Source of the DNA: AP-15 sp963737145
GTDB lineage: Bacteria; Pseudomonadota; Alphaproteobacteria; ATCC43930; CGMCC-115725
Direction of reading: 5' to 3'
NCBI GenBank assembly: GCA_963737145.1
Contig: CAVTRO010000007.1
Coordinates: 1,550,001 to 1,614,000, forward strand
DNA length: 64,000 bases
A program made the position numbers and the translations under genes. This document shows, one piece after another, positions 25,840-33,601 of the stretch. Below the pieces are notes generated by a model, which saw only the letters and a list, made by a program, of their open reading frames with translations, ran no database searches and was not told where the DNA came from. The first letter of the stretch is position 1; the number at the start of each line of letters is the position of its first letter.

Positions 25840-28191
25840 ATGGGTGGCATTGTCGGCGGCGGGTCTAACGCCAAACAGCAAAAGTCGGTCGGCTCGCTGC
25901 AATTCCAGACGTCGCAACAGGGTGGGGTTATCCCGCTCGTTTACGGTACAACCCGCGTGACGGGGAATTTGATCGACTACGATGATTTCAAGGCGGCACC
26001 ATCATCGCAAGGCGCCGGCAAAGGCGGTGGTGGCGGTAAAGGTGGCGGACAACAATATAAATACAGTGCCTCGGTTATTTTAGGGCTATGCCAAGGGCCG
26101 ATTGCTGGCATTGCTACCGTGTGGTGGGACAAAAATATCGGAACGCTGTCCTCGTTGCCAGCCGCGGTTTATCTCGGAAGCGACGGGCAGGCCGCAGATC
26201 CATATTGGGAAACCCGGCATCCCGACAAGGCGATCGGCTATTCCGGTACCGCAACTATTGTGGCCAACAATTTCGCGATGGGCAATACAGCCACGCTTCC
26301 CAATTTCTCCTTCGAGGTGGAGGGCTTACTGTCGCTGAGCGGGACCAACGGGTTCGATGCAAATCCCGCTGCAATTGTCGCCGATTTTCTCACCAATCCC
26401 CGTTACGGAGCCGGCTTCCCAGCCGCCAATCTGGGCGACCTCAGCCTCTATTCAGCGTATTGCCAGGCTCTCGGCCTCGTGTTGTCGCCGTTGCTGGATA
26501 CCCAGCAAGAAGCGCAACAACACCTCGGCGATATTGTGAAGCTCACCAACAGCGCGATTGTGTGGTCGGGCGGACTGTTGAAGATCATCCCCTATGGCGA
26601 TCAGCCCATCACTGGCAATGGCGCTGCCTACGCACCAGACACGACCCCGCTTTACAGCCTCGGCGAGGATGACTTCATCGTCCAGCAATCGAGTGTCGGG
26701 GGTAGTTCGGGAGTATCGCCGGGCGGTCCGGCACTCCGGTCGGGTTCGGGTACGATCACCGGCGGGTTCGGCGACGATCCAGTCCGGGTCGTGCGGTCGA
26801 CGCCAGCGGACGCCAACAACTCGATCCAATTGGAATGCCTGGATCGATCCAACAATTACAATACTGCGATTGTCGAGGCCTTCGATCAGGCGGCGATCGA
26901 GCTCTACGGCGTGCGGCGCGACAGCTCGCTGAAGGCGCGGGCGATTGTGGACCCGACCAATGTCGGTCCCATTGTGGCTCAGCTTCTGTTGCAGCGCGCG
27001 TTGCTGTTCCGCAATACATATCAATTCAAGCTGGGCTGGAAATATTGCCTGCTCGAGCCGATGGACCTCGTGCAAATCAACGATTTCCGGCTCGGACTTT
27101 CGGCGCTGTCCGTGCGCATTACGGCGGTAGAGGAAGACGAAGAAGGTACGCTTTCGATCACTGCGGAGGATTTCTTTGGCGGGTATTCTACGGCGGTCGT
27201 CTATCCGAAGCAGTCGGGCGCCGGTTATGTCCCGAATTGGAATTCGCCGCCGGGTAATGTCAATCCGCCGATCATTTTCGAGCCTCCGGCCGCACTGCTG
27301 ACCGGAGGACTGGAAATCTGGGTCGCGCTTTCGGGCGGTGCGAATTGGGGTGGAGCCCAGGTCTGGATCTCCAGTGATGGCAACTCCTACGCCCTGGCCG
27401 GGACGGTGAACTCGTTGGCGGTACAAGGGGTGCTGACGGCCGATCTGCCGCCGCATTCCTCACCTGATGCGACTAACACCCTCTCGGTAGATTTAACCGA
27501 AAGCCGGGGTCTGCTAGCCTCGGTCTCGACGATTGATGCTGCCAATCTCGTCACTCTTTGCTACGCCGGTGGCGAATTTCTCGCCTACCAAACTGCAACG
27601 CTCACCGCGGCCAGTAAGTATGCGCTGACCACCCTTTATCGCGGGGCGTACGGCAGCACGATTACCGATCACCCGGCGGGAACGTTGTTCGCAAGGCTCG
27701 ACGGATCCATTGGCCGGTTTTCCTATCAGAACAGCCTGATCGGCCAAACCATCTATTTGAAATTCGCGTCGATTAATATCGTGGGCGGCGGATTACAGAG
27801 CTTAAACTCACTTCCTGTATACACATACACAGTGAGGGGAACTGGGCAGGCCTCCTCGATAATCGTGAGCGGCTCGTTCAGCGGTAGGCCCACGGCAAAC
27901 CTTGTACTCCAAAGCTATGTATTCGCCGCCCCGGCAACTGTGCCGGCCGGGCTTTCCGGCAGCCGTGGCACCGCTGCGACAGCTGCAACCGCATCAACCA
28001 CATTCAGCATTCAGAAGAACGGCGCGAACCTCGGGACTATGGTTTTCGCCTCATCGGCTGCCGCCGCCACATTCACGATGAACTCAGCGACTTTATTCAA
28101 TGCCGGCGACGTGCTGACCCTGGTCTCACCCTCCGCGCCCGACGCGACGCTGGCAAATCTCGCATGGACGATCATGGGAATTACGCAATGA
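25840..28191 (+). CDS. Large tail-tip/baseplate protein, GTA g15 (megatron)-like
   Basis: A 783-residue product. The N-terminus has GGIVGGGSNAKQQKSVGSL and GGVIPLVYGTTRVTGNLIDY, common in phage tip proteins. A Gly/Lys-rich loop (AGKGGGGGKGGGQQ) precedes IVADFLTNPRYGAGFPAANL, a hub-domain hallmark. Residues 280-500 form the hub core, and after residue 550 come fibronectin-like beta domains. The last 110 residues (ATTFSIQKNGANLGTMVF) resemble a fibre module. It is shorter than the RcGTA protein of about 1300 residues, so the receptor-binding C-terminus differs. It ends in an ATGA overlap. Confidence 0.85.
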   Translation: MGGIVGGGSNAKQQKSVGSLQFQTSQQGGVIPLVYGTTRVTGNLIDYDDFKAAPSSQGAGKGGGGGKGGGQQYKYSASVILGLCQGPIAGIATVWWDKNIGTLSSLPAAVYLGSDGQAADPYWETRHPDKAIGYSGTATIVANNFAMGNTATLPNFSFEVEGLLSLSGTNGFDANPAAIVADFLTNPRYGAGFPAANLGDLSLYSAYCQALGLVLSPLLDTQQEAQQHLGDIVKLTNSAIVWSGGLLKIIPYGDQPITGNGAAYAPDTTPLYSLGEDDFIVQQSSVGGSSGVSPGGPALRSGSGTITGGFGDDPVRVVRSTPADANNSIQLECLDRSNNYNTAIVEAFDQAAIELYGVRRDSSLKARAIVDPTNVGPIVAQLLLQRALLFRNTYQFKLGWKYCLLEPMDLVQINDFRLGLSALSVRITAVEEDEEGTLSITAEDFFGGYSTAVVYPKQSGAGYVPNWNSPPGNVNPPIIFEPPAALLTGGLEIWVALSGGANWGGAQVWISSDGNSYALAGTVNSLAVQGVLTADLPPHSSPDATNTLSVDLTESRGLLASVSTIDAANLVTLCYAGGEFLAYQTATLTAASKYALTTLYRGAYGSTITDHPAGTLFARLDGSIGRFSYQNSLIGQTIYLKFASINIVGGGLQSLNSLPVYTYTVRGTGQASSIIVSGSFSGRPTANLVLQSYVFAAPATVPAGLSGSRGTAATAATASTTFSIQKNGANLGTMVFASSAAAATFTMNSATLFNAGDVLTLVSPSAPDATLANLAWTIMGITQ

Positions 28192-28385
28192 AGCTCGAAT
28201 CCTGGCACAGCACCGAGGACAAACGGCGTTGGAAAATCGTACGGACCGACGATTATACGGACGTGGCGGGGGAGATCATCACGGCTGATGAGGCTACCGG
28301 CGAATGCTGCATTCAAGTCGGCGGCGAAACCAAAACACTGAGCTTCGGGCCTCGCGGGATCAGGATCGTCGGTAGGCGAAGATGA
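28188..28385 (+). CDS. Small phage protein
   Basis: A 65-residue protein from the ATGA overlap with the tip gene, ending in ATGA with the next. Sequence features: DYTDVAGEIITADEATGECC, GGETKTLSFGPRG, basic end. No family is recognised. It lies between tail tip and lysis genes and may be a tail or packaging accessory. Confidence 0.6.
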   Translation: MKLESWHSTEDKRRWKIVRTDDYTDVAGEIITADEATGECCIQVGGETKTLSFGPRGIRIVGRRR

Positions 28386-28753
28386 ACGAGGCAAAATCCT
28401 ATCAAATCAAAACGGAAGCCGCCGCGGAGACGGATGTCGAGCGGTCCAAGACGCCGAAAATCCGTTTTAATCCCGAAATAAACCTCGGACACATCCTGCA
28501 TATCATTGCGCTGACCGGTGCAATGATAACCGGATATGTCAGCCTTCAGCGCGACATGACTTCAATGCGAGCCGAATACCAAGTCGCCATGGCAGGTTTT
28601 GAATCTCGCCTGACCGTGGCTGAGCACGCGATGGTCGAGCGCCGCCAGGACGATCGCGAGTTCGCGACCGAGATGCGCGCCGCTGTGGTGGATATTCAAA
28701 AGGGACTTAATAATCTGCAGCTGCAGCTTGTCGAGCGTCCGAAGGCGAAATGA
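28382..28753 (+). CDS. Single-pass membrane protein, holin/i-spanin-like
   Basis: A 123-residue protein. Residues 38-58 (HILHIIALTGAMITGYVSL) form one membrane helix. The N-terminal 35 residues are charged and cytoplasmic-like. The rest is a helical coiled-coil segment (MTSMRAEYQVAMAGFESRL, DIQKGLNNLQLQL). It is coupled by ATGA to both neighbours and sits immediately before a lipoprotein gene. An inner-membrane spanin or holin-like part in the lysis group fits, but no family motif proves it. Confidence 0.55.
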   Translation: MNEAKSYQIKTEAAAETDVERSKTPKIRFNPEINLGHILHIIALTGAMITGYVSLQRDMTSMRAEYQVAMAGFESRLTVAEHAMVERRQDDREFATEMRAAVVDIQKGLNNLQLQLVERPKAK

Positions 28754-29025
28754 TCCCGGTGTGGTGCTTGGCGATTGTTTTCTTGCTGTTCGGCTGCAGC
28801 TCAACGCCAACCCGTCAATCCACGTTTGTGGCCGTCCCTCCTCCGCCCCGACAGGAAGCCCCGATAGAGCCGCCAAGGACAGAAACAAAACAAGATGCCG
28901 CTCCTGTGCCGCCTGATAAGGCCGACATTCAATCGGCGATACGTGCCTCTGATGAGGCGCGCGAGCTTCTCGATCGGCGGCGTTATATCCTCGACGCCGG
29001 GTCCGACAAGGATAACGTACACTGA
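28750..29025 (+). CDS. Phage lipoprotein, Rz1/o-spanin-like
   Basis: A 91-residue protein with a lipoprotein signal: hydrophobic WCLAIVFLLFGCSS with the lipobox Cys at residue 16. A Pro-rich, probably extended stretch follows (VAVPPPPRQEAPIEPP), then a short helix (IRASDEARELLDRRR). Short, Pro-rich lipoproteins are typical outer-membrane spanins. It starts in an ATGA overlap with the membrane-protein gene, so the pair may act together in lysis. Confidence 0.6.
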   Translation: MIPVWCLAIVFLLFGCSSTPTRQSTFVAVPPPPRQEAPIEPPRTETKQDAAPVPPDKADIQSAIRASDEARELLDRRRYILDAGSDKDNVH

Positions 29026-29336
29026 CCGAGCAGACGAAATGTCAGAGCTTGGTGGCCGGGATCCACAGCCAGACAGCGCACGAGGTCATTGCGCAATATC
29101 CGGCGGCAAATCTGACGCTGCCGCAGACCGATCCCAACACGGGTCTATGCACCGGGATGCTCTATCTTCGGGACTGCTACGCTTAGCTGCTGCCGATTTT
29201 TGGAGCTCCGCTCGCTTACCGGCACGTCGCCGTGGTGGACCACGAGGGCCTGCGTAACGCCGCCAACACAGAATAGGTCGTCTTCCTCGACGTCCAGCTG
29301 ACTGCCCATTTCGGTTCACTGATTTTCTCGTCGTGA
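29016..29336 (+). pseudogene. Broken gene with two in-frame TAG codons
   Basis: Read in one frame, the 320 bases give protein-like sequence interrupted only by TAG at 29184-29186 and 29274-29276, ending in TGA at 29334-29336. Pieces include SLVAGIHSQTAHEVIAQYPA, LYLRDCYA, LPIFGAPLAYRHVAVVDHEG and VFLDVQLTAHFGSL. No start codon is visible in frame after the lipoprotein stop. C-to-T changes of CAG could explain both stops. I do not recognise the parent family. The bases from here to 29454 hold no other gene. Confidence 0.45.
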
Positions 29337-29454
29337 TGCAAGGGCCGCAGAGGACTCATCCATCAAGTCGAAAACCTCGCGATCGTGCCCCGCGGTCGCT
29401 TCAGCCTGCGCGCCGCCCTCTGGCTCGGGGTGAGATAGTTGCAGCGGCTAGGGC

Positions 29455-30186
29455 GTGGCGCAGTTCAAGCAAGCAATTTTGGGTTTTTCATCTATGACCA
29501 CCTTCTTTGCCGGCGAACGAACGAGATTATTGCCACTGTTGTCCGCGCCCTACATCCCGCCGATCACGTCTGATGTCGTGATCGACCTCAGTCATTGGCA
29601 GGCGCCGGTCGATTTTGCACGGGCCAAATCGGCGGGAATCGCCGCGGTGATTCTGAAGGCTACGCAGGGTTCGAACTGGATCGACGTGGCGTTCGCGCAA
29701 CGCTTTGCGGCGGCGACTGCTTCCGGGCTGTTGGTCGGGGCCTACCATTTTCTCGATGATTCGCCGCCCGAGCTACAAGTCGAGAACTTCCTATCCGTTG
29801 CAGAAGGCTGTTCTGTGCTGGCGCTCGATGCCGAGCCGAACGCGATCGGCGGCACTGTGACGGTTGCGCGGACCGCCGAGGCCGCGGGGCGGCTGAACAT
29901 GGCGACCGGCTGTCTGCCATTGATCTATATGAACCGCTACGGACCCGACCAACGAGGCACCGGTCTTCCCAATAATGTCTTGTCGCGTTGCCCGCTCTGG
30001 CTGCCCGCTTACGGCTCACGGCCGGTTTGTCCACCCGGTTGGTCGAAATGGGCGCTGTGGCAGCACACTGATGGGAACATCGGTTCCGATGTGGCGCCGG
30101 TCGCGGGGATCGGCCGGTGCGACCGCAGCCGATTCGCCGGCACGATCACCGATCTCGTCACCTGGTGGAAGAACCCCCAGGCTTGA
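29455..30186 (+). CDS. GH25-family endolysin (lysozyme)
   Basis: A 243-residue cell-wall hydrolase. The GH25 core begins at VVIDLSHWQAPVDFARAKSAG with the first catalytic Asp. It continues with AAVILKATQG, GAYHFLDD, and SVLALDAEPNAIGG, which has the acid pair of the second strand. The end carries KWALWQHTDGNIG and GIGRCDRSRF, typical of the family. The GTG at 29455 is the upstream start; an ATG at 29494 would shorten it by 13 residues and leave the domain complete. No signal peptide is seen, so a holin would be needed for export. It lies in the lysis group with two lipoproteins and a membrane protein. Confidence 0.88.
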   Translation: MAQFKQAILGFSSMTTFFAGERTRLLPLLSAPYIPPITSDVVIDLSHWQAPVDFARAKSAGIAAVILKATQGSNWIDVAFAQRFAAATASGLLVGAYHFLDDSPPELQVENFLSVAEGCSVLALDAEPNAIGGTVTVARTAEAAGRLNMATGCLPLIYMNRYGPDQRGTGLPNNVLSRCPLWLPAYGSRPVCPPGWSKWALWQHTDGNIGSDVAPVAGIGRCDRSRFAGTITDLVTWWKNPQA

Positions 30187-30271
30187 TAACAGGGCTAAAG
30201 TCTTAATCGAAAGCAGCCGACGATGCCGATAGGACGGCGCGGGGTTGTGCTCGTGGTATAGATTTGAAGAC

Positions 30272-30508
30272 ATGTGGATTTTGTTGAAACCGCGGATCCA
30301 TGCTGCGGCAATTCTTGCAGCTCTGGTGCTAACCGGCTGCACCGTCACGCGAGATACCTCCTGCAAATGTCCCAAACCAGTCGCTTATGACGAGGCGACA
30401 CTCAAAGAAATCTCGCAAGCCCTGCGTGCTTTGCCGTCCGACAACGTCCTTCATCGCGCTATGGAGGACTACGAAAACGAGCGCGACGATCTGCGCTTTT
30501 GTCCGTGA
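30272..30508 (+). CDS. Phage lipoprotein, spanin-like
   Basis: A 78-residue protein from ATG 30272. The signal sequence ends LAALVLTGCT with a lipobox Cys at residue 23. The mature part has TSCKCPKPVAYDEATLKEI, SQALRALPSDNVLHRAMEDY and NERDDLRFC. This Cys-bearing, helical layout is common among small lysis-associated lipoproteins of alphaproteobacterial phages. It is the last recognisable phage gene before the host aminotransferase. Confidence 0.6.
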   Translation: MWILLKPRIHAAAILAALVLTGCTVTRDTSCKCPKPVAYDEATLKEISQALRALPSDNVLHRAMEDYENERDDLRFCP

Positions 30509-30605
30509 GGCTGACCCACGTAGCAGATCGTCACGCTGTAGCATAACGCTCGCCAGATAGGCCTTTCAGGCTTACAAGGGGCCATTCATCTGCGGTCGAG
30601 ACGCT

Positions 30606-31844
30606 ATGGCTGAGGATTTCTATCGCATCAAGCGCCTTCCCCCCTACGTCTTCAGCGAGGTCAATGCGCTGAAGGCTCAAGCGCGAGCGGCCGGTCAGGA
30701 CGTTATTGATTTGGGCATGGGAAATCCCGACGGCCCGACCCCGCCTCACATTGTGGCCAAGCTCGTCGAAGCGGTCCAGAACCCCAAGACCCATGGATAT
30801 TCCGTGTCGCGTGGCATTGCCGGGCTGCGACGCGCCTGCGCCGGCTACTATGCGCGGCGTTTCGGGGTCGAACTCGATCCCGAGCGCGAGATTATCGTCA
30901 CGCTCGGATCGAAAGAGGGCCTCGCCAATCTAGCACAGGCGATCACCGCGCCCGGCGACATCGTCCTCGTGCCAAATCCTTGCTATCCGATCCACGCCTT
31001 TGGCTTCATCATGGCCGGCGCCTCCATACGCCATGTTCCGATGGGGCCCGAATTCGACTTTCTCGGCGAGCTAAAAAAGGCCGTGCGGCACAGCGTGCCG
31101 GCACCCCTTGCCATCGTTCTCAATTTTCCGGCCAATCCGACGGCACAGACGGTCGACCTCGGCTTCTATGAAGAGATTGTCGCGTTCTGCCGACGCCACG
31201 ACATTGTCGTGCTTTCAGACATCGCCTATGCCGAGATCTATTTCGACGGCAAGCCGCCGCCCTCGATCCTCGAGGTGCCGGGGGCCCGGGATGTTGCGGT
31301 CGAGTTTTCTTCGGTGAGCAAGACCTATTCGATGGCCGGGTGGCGTATCGGGTTCGCAGTTGGCAATGCGCGATTGATCACCGCGTTGACGCGGGTCAAG
31401 TCTTACCTCGACTACGGCGCGTTCACACCGATCCAGGTCGCGGCGACTGCGGCTCTCAATGGACCGCAGGACTGTATCACCGAAATCCGCGAGCGTTATC
31501 GCGCGCGCCGCGATGTCTTTATCGATGGGCTGCGCCAAGCCGGGTGGGAAATACCGATACCCGACGCGACGATGTTCGCTTGGGCACCGATCCCGCCGGC
31601 TTTCCGCGCGATCGGCAGCCTCGCTTTCTCCAAGCTCCTGCTCGAACAGGCCAAGGTGGCGGTATCGCCGGGTATCGGGTTTGGCGAATACGGCGAAGGG
31701 TTCGTCCGTATCGCCCTGGTCGAGAACCGGCAACGCCTCCGTCAGGCGGCACGCAACATCAAATCCTTCCTCTCCGGCCGCAACGATGTGGTCAAGCGCT
31801 CCCGCGACCGAGATTTTGCCACGGCTTCGGGGCTAACAGCATAG
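30606..31844 (+). CDS. alaC: Class I/II PLP aminotransferase, AlaC-like
   Basis: A 412-residue cytoplasmic enzyme of the fold-type I family that includes AlaC (glutamate-pyruvate transaminase) and LL-diaminopimelate aminotransferase. Marks in order: MGNPDGPTPPHIV, KTHGYSVSRGIAGLRRA, LGSKEGLANLAQA, PNPCYPIHAFGF, LNFPANPTAQ, the PLP Lys in SSVSKTYSMAGWRIGF (about residue 239), and PGIGFGEYGEGFVRIAL. Substrate specificity cannot be read from the sequence; AlaC is the usual call for this subgroup. It starts 98 bases after the last phage gene. The final 25 residues past FLSGRNDV are not conserved. Confidence 0.82.
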   Translation: MAEDFYRIKRLPPYVFSEVNALKAQARAAGQDVIDLGMGNPDGPTPPHIVAKLVEAVQNPKTHGYSVSRGIAGLRRACAGYYARRFGVELDPEREIIVTLGSKEGLANLAQAITAPGDIVLVPNPCYPIHAFGFIMAGASIRHVPMGPEFDFLGELKKAVRHSVPAPLAIVLNFPANPTAQTVDLGFYEEIVAFCRRHDIVVLSDIAYAEIYFDGKPPPSILEVPGARDVAVEFSSVSKTYSMAGWRIGFAVGNARLITALTRVKSYLDYGAFTPIQVAATAALNGPQDCITEIRERYRARRDVFIDGLRQAGWEIPIPDATMFAWAPIPPAFRAIGSLAFSKLLLEQAKVAVSPGIGFGEYGEGFVRIALVENRQRLRQAARNIKSFLSGRNDVVKRSRDRDFATASGLTA

Positions 31845-31888
31845 CCGCGGAACTCGCAAAGGAGCGGGTACGGTAGCGTTTCCGGGAT

Positions 31889-31917
31889 TTGACTTATCCC
31901 GGCCTGCTCCCTATCTT
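31889..31917 (+). promoter_or_regulatory. Sigma-70-type promoter for rpmJ
   Basis: TTGACT (31889-31894) and TATCTT (31912-31917) are separated by exactly 17 bases, 25 bases before the rpmJ start. Spacing and hexamers fit a housekeeping promoter. Confidence 0.6.
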
Positions 31918-31941
31918 CCTGCCCTTACTGGGACAACGGAT

Positions 31942-32067
31942 ATGAAGATCGTCAATTCGCTGAAGACATTGAAGAAGCGGGACAAGGCCTGTCGGATCGT
32001 GCGCCGTAAGGGACGGGTGTACGTCATCAACAAGGCCAATCCGCGGTACAAGGCGCGACAGGGCTAA
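31942..32067 (+). CDS. rpmJ: 50S ribosomal protein L36 (bL36)
   Basis: A 41-residue protein of the large ribosomal subunit. The sequence begins MKIVNSLKTLKKRDKACRIV, continues RRKGRVYVINKANPRYKARQ and stops. It has one Cys only and lacks the four zinc ligands, so it is the zinc-independent longer form usual in alphaproteobacteria. A promoter is visible just upstream (31889-31917). The gene is monocistronic in appearance; glcD starts 33 bases downstream. Confidence 0.93.
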   Translation: MKIVNSLKTLKKRDKACRIVRRKGRVYVINKANPRYKARQG

Positions 32068-32100
32068 GCCAGGAACGCGCGCAGTTTTGAGGATGCGTTG

Positions 32101-33588
32101 ATGCGAATGCCGATGCCGGACGCCGCGCTCATCGAGCGCCGTGCTGACATCGTCGAGGCGCTCCGCCGCATTGTCCCGGGTGAAGGCGTTATCGTTTCCG
32201 AGGCCGAGCGGCGGGTCTATGAGAGCGACGGGCTGACCGCCTACCGCCAGCTCCCGCTCGTCGTCGTGCTGCCTTCGACCGTCGAACAGGTTGCGGCGGT
32301 GCTGCGCTATTGCAAGGAACTCGGCCTCAAAGTCGTGCCGCGCGGGGCCGGCACGTCGCTATCCGGCGGCGCACTGCCGCTGGCTGACGGCGTCCTTCTC
32401 GGCATGGCCAAGTTCAATCGCATTCTCGAAATCGATTACGAGAACCGTTGCGCCGTCGTTCAGCCCGGTGTCACCAACCTGGCGATCAGCAAAGCCGTCG
32501 AGCACGCCGGCTTCTACTATGCTCCGGATCCGTCCAGCCAGATCGCCTGCACGATCGGCGGCAACGTCGCGGAGAATTCCGGCGGCGTGCATTGCCTCAA
32601 ATACGGTCTTACTACAAACAACATCCTCGGCATCGAAATGGTGCTGATGAATGGCGAGATCATCCGGCTCGGCGGCAAGCACCTCGACACAGACAATTAT
32701 GATGTGCTCGGCATTATGACCGGCTCCGAAGGGTTGCTCGGCGTCGTTACCGAAGTCACCGTGCGCATCCTTCCCAAGCCGACCGCGGCACGGGCATTGC
32801 TGGTCGGTTTCCCGACGACTGAGGATGCCGCCAATTGCGTCGCCGCCGTGATCGGCGCCGGGATCATCCCGGCCGGCATGGAAATGATGGATCGTCCGGC
32901 GATCCATGCGGCCGAGGCCTTCGTTAGGGTCGGCTACCCCCTCGATGTCGAAGCATTGCTCATCGTGGAGCTGGATGGTGCGCCCGCCGAGGTCGATCAT
33001 CTCATCGCCAAGGTGGAAGCAATCGCCCGCAACCATAACGCTACAACGATCCGATCCAGTCGTGACGAGGCCGAGCGGCTAGCCTTTTGGTCCGGGCGCA
33101 AGGCTGCGTTCCCTGCTGTCGGGCGGATCTCGCCCGACTATTACTGCATGGACGGAACGATCCCCCGCGCCCGCCTCGCGGAGGTCCTCACGCGGATGCG
33201 GAGACTGTCGGAGCAATACAGGCTCGCCGTCGCGAACGTCTTCCATGCTGGCGACGGGAACCTCCATCCGCTCATTCTCTACGACGTCAACAAGCCGGGC
33301 GAGATCGAGCGTGCGGAGGCCTTTGGCGCCGACATACTCAAGCTCTGCGTCGAAGTGGGTGGCGTGCTGACCGGTGAGCACGGGGTTGGCGTCGAAAAGC
33401 GCGACCTTATGGGAACAATGTTCGACGAGAGCGATTTGGCGCACCAGGAGCGCCTCAAATGCGCTTTCGATCCGGATGGCTTGCTGAACCCCGGCAAGGT
33501 CTTTCCACAGCTGCATCGCTGCGCCGAGCTCGGCCGTCTTCATGTCCATGCCGGTCGACTCCCGTTCCCGGATCTGCCGCGTTTTTAA
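32101..33588 (+). CDS. glcD: Glycolate oxidase subunit GlcD (FAD-linked)
   Basis: The 495-residue flavin subunit of the three-part glycolate dehydrogenase (glycolate to glyoxylate, electrons to the membrane chain). The N-terminal FAD-binding-4 domain has VVPRGAGTSLSGGALPLADG, APDPSSQIACTIGGNVAENS and GSEGLLGVVTEVTVRILP. The C-terminal cap has NVFHAGDGNLHPLILYD and GGVLTGEHGVGVEKRD, with the family end PDGLLNPGKVFP. The ATG at 32101 is preferred over the TTG directly before it. glcE follows after 13 bases and glcF after that. Confidence 0.93.
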   Translation: MRMPMPDAALIERRADIVEALRRIVPGEGVIVSEAERRVYESDGLTAYRQLPLVVVLPSTVEQVAAVLRYCKELGLKVVPRGAGTSLSGGALPLADGVLLGMAKFNRILEIDYENRCAVVQPGVTNLAISKAVEHAGFYYAPDPSSQIACTIGGNVAENSGGVHCLKYGLTTNNILGIEMVLMNGEIIRLGGKHLDTDNYDVLGIMTGSEGLLGVVTEVTVRILPKPTAARALLVGFPTTEDAANCVAAVIGAGIIPAGMEMMDRPAIHAAEAFVRVGYPLDVEALLIVELDGAPAEVDHLIAKVEAIARNHNATTIRSSRDEAERLAFWSGRKAAFPAVGRISPDYYCMDGTIPRARLAEVLTRMRRLSEQYRLAVANVFHAGDGNLHPLILYDVNKPGEIERAEAFGADILKLCVEVGGVLTGEHGVGVEKRDLMGTMFDESDLAHQERLKCAFDPDGLLNPGKVFPQLHRCAELGRLHVHAGRLPFPDLPRF

Positions 33589-33601
33589 GCAATTGGGGGC
33601 A

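Larger units (their letters stand above)
3371..30508. mobile_element. Tailed-phage cluster without integrase (defective prophage or GTA-like element)
   Basis: The cluster runs from a CI/S24-type repressor to a spanin-like lipoprotein. It contains a complete set of siphovirus particle genes: terminase, portal, protease, capsid, connectors, tail tube, tape measure, tail tip and lysis genes. The order DUF2460, DUF2163, NlpC/P60, large tip protein matches genes g12-g15 of the Rhodobacter gene transfer agent. The span of about 27 kb holds no integrase, excisionase, replication or recombination gene. I found no matching direct repeat at the two flanks (3303-3370 and 30509-30605). Many reading frames are broken between 12 and 20 kb. 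The boundaries are the first and last recognisable phage genes, not proven attachment sites. Confidence 0.85.

Noticed and set aside
26452..27456. A 334-residue minus-strand ORF inside the tail-tip gene
   Set aside because: Shadow of the intact hub protein, with composition typical of a complementary frame.
29184..29276. TAG recoding as an amino acid
   Set aside because: Only one gene shows in-frame TAG, and RF1 (prfA) in the same window is intact, so simple decay is more likely.
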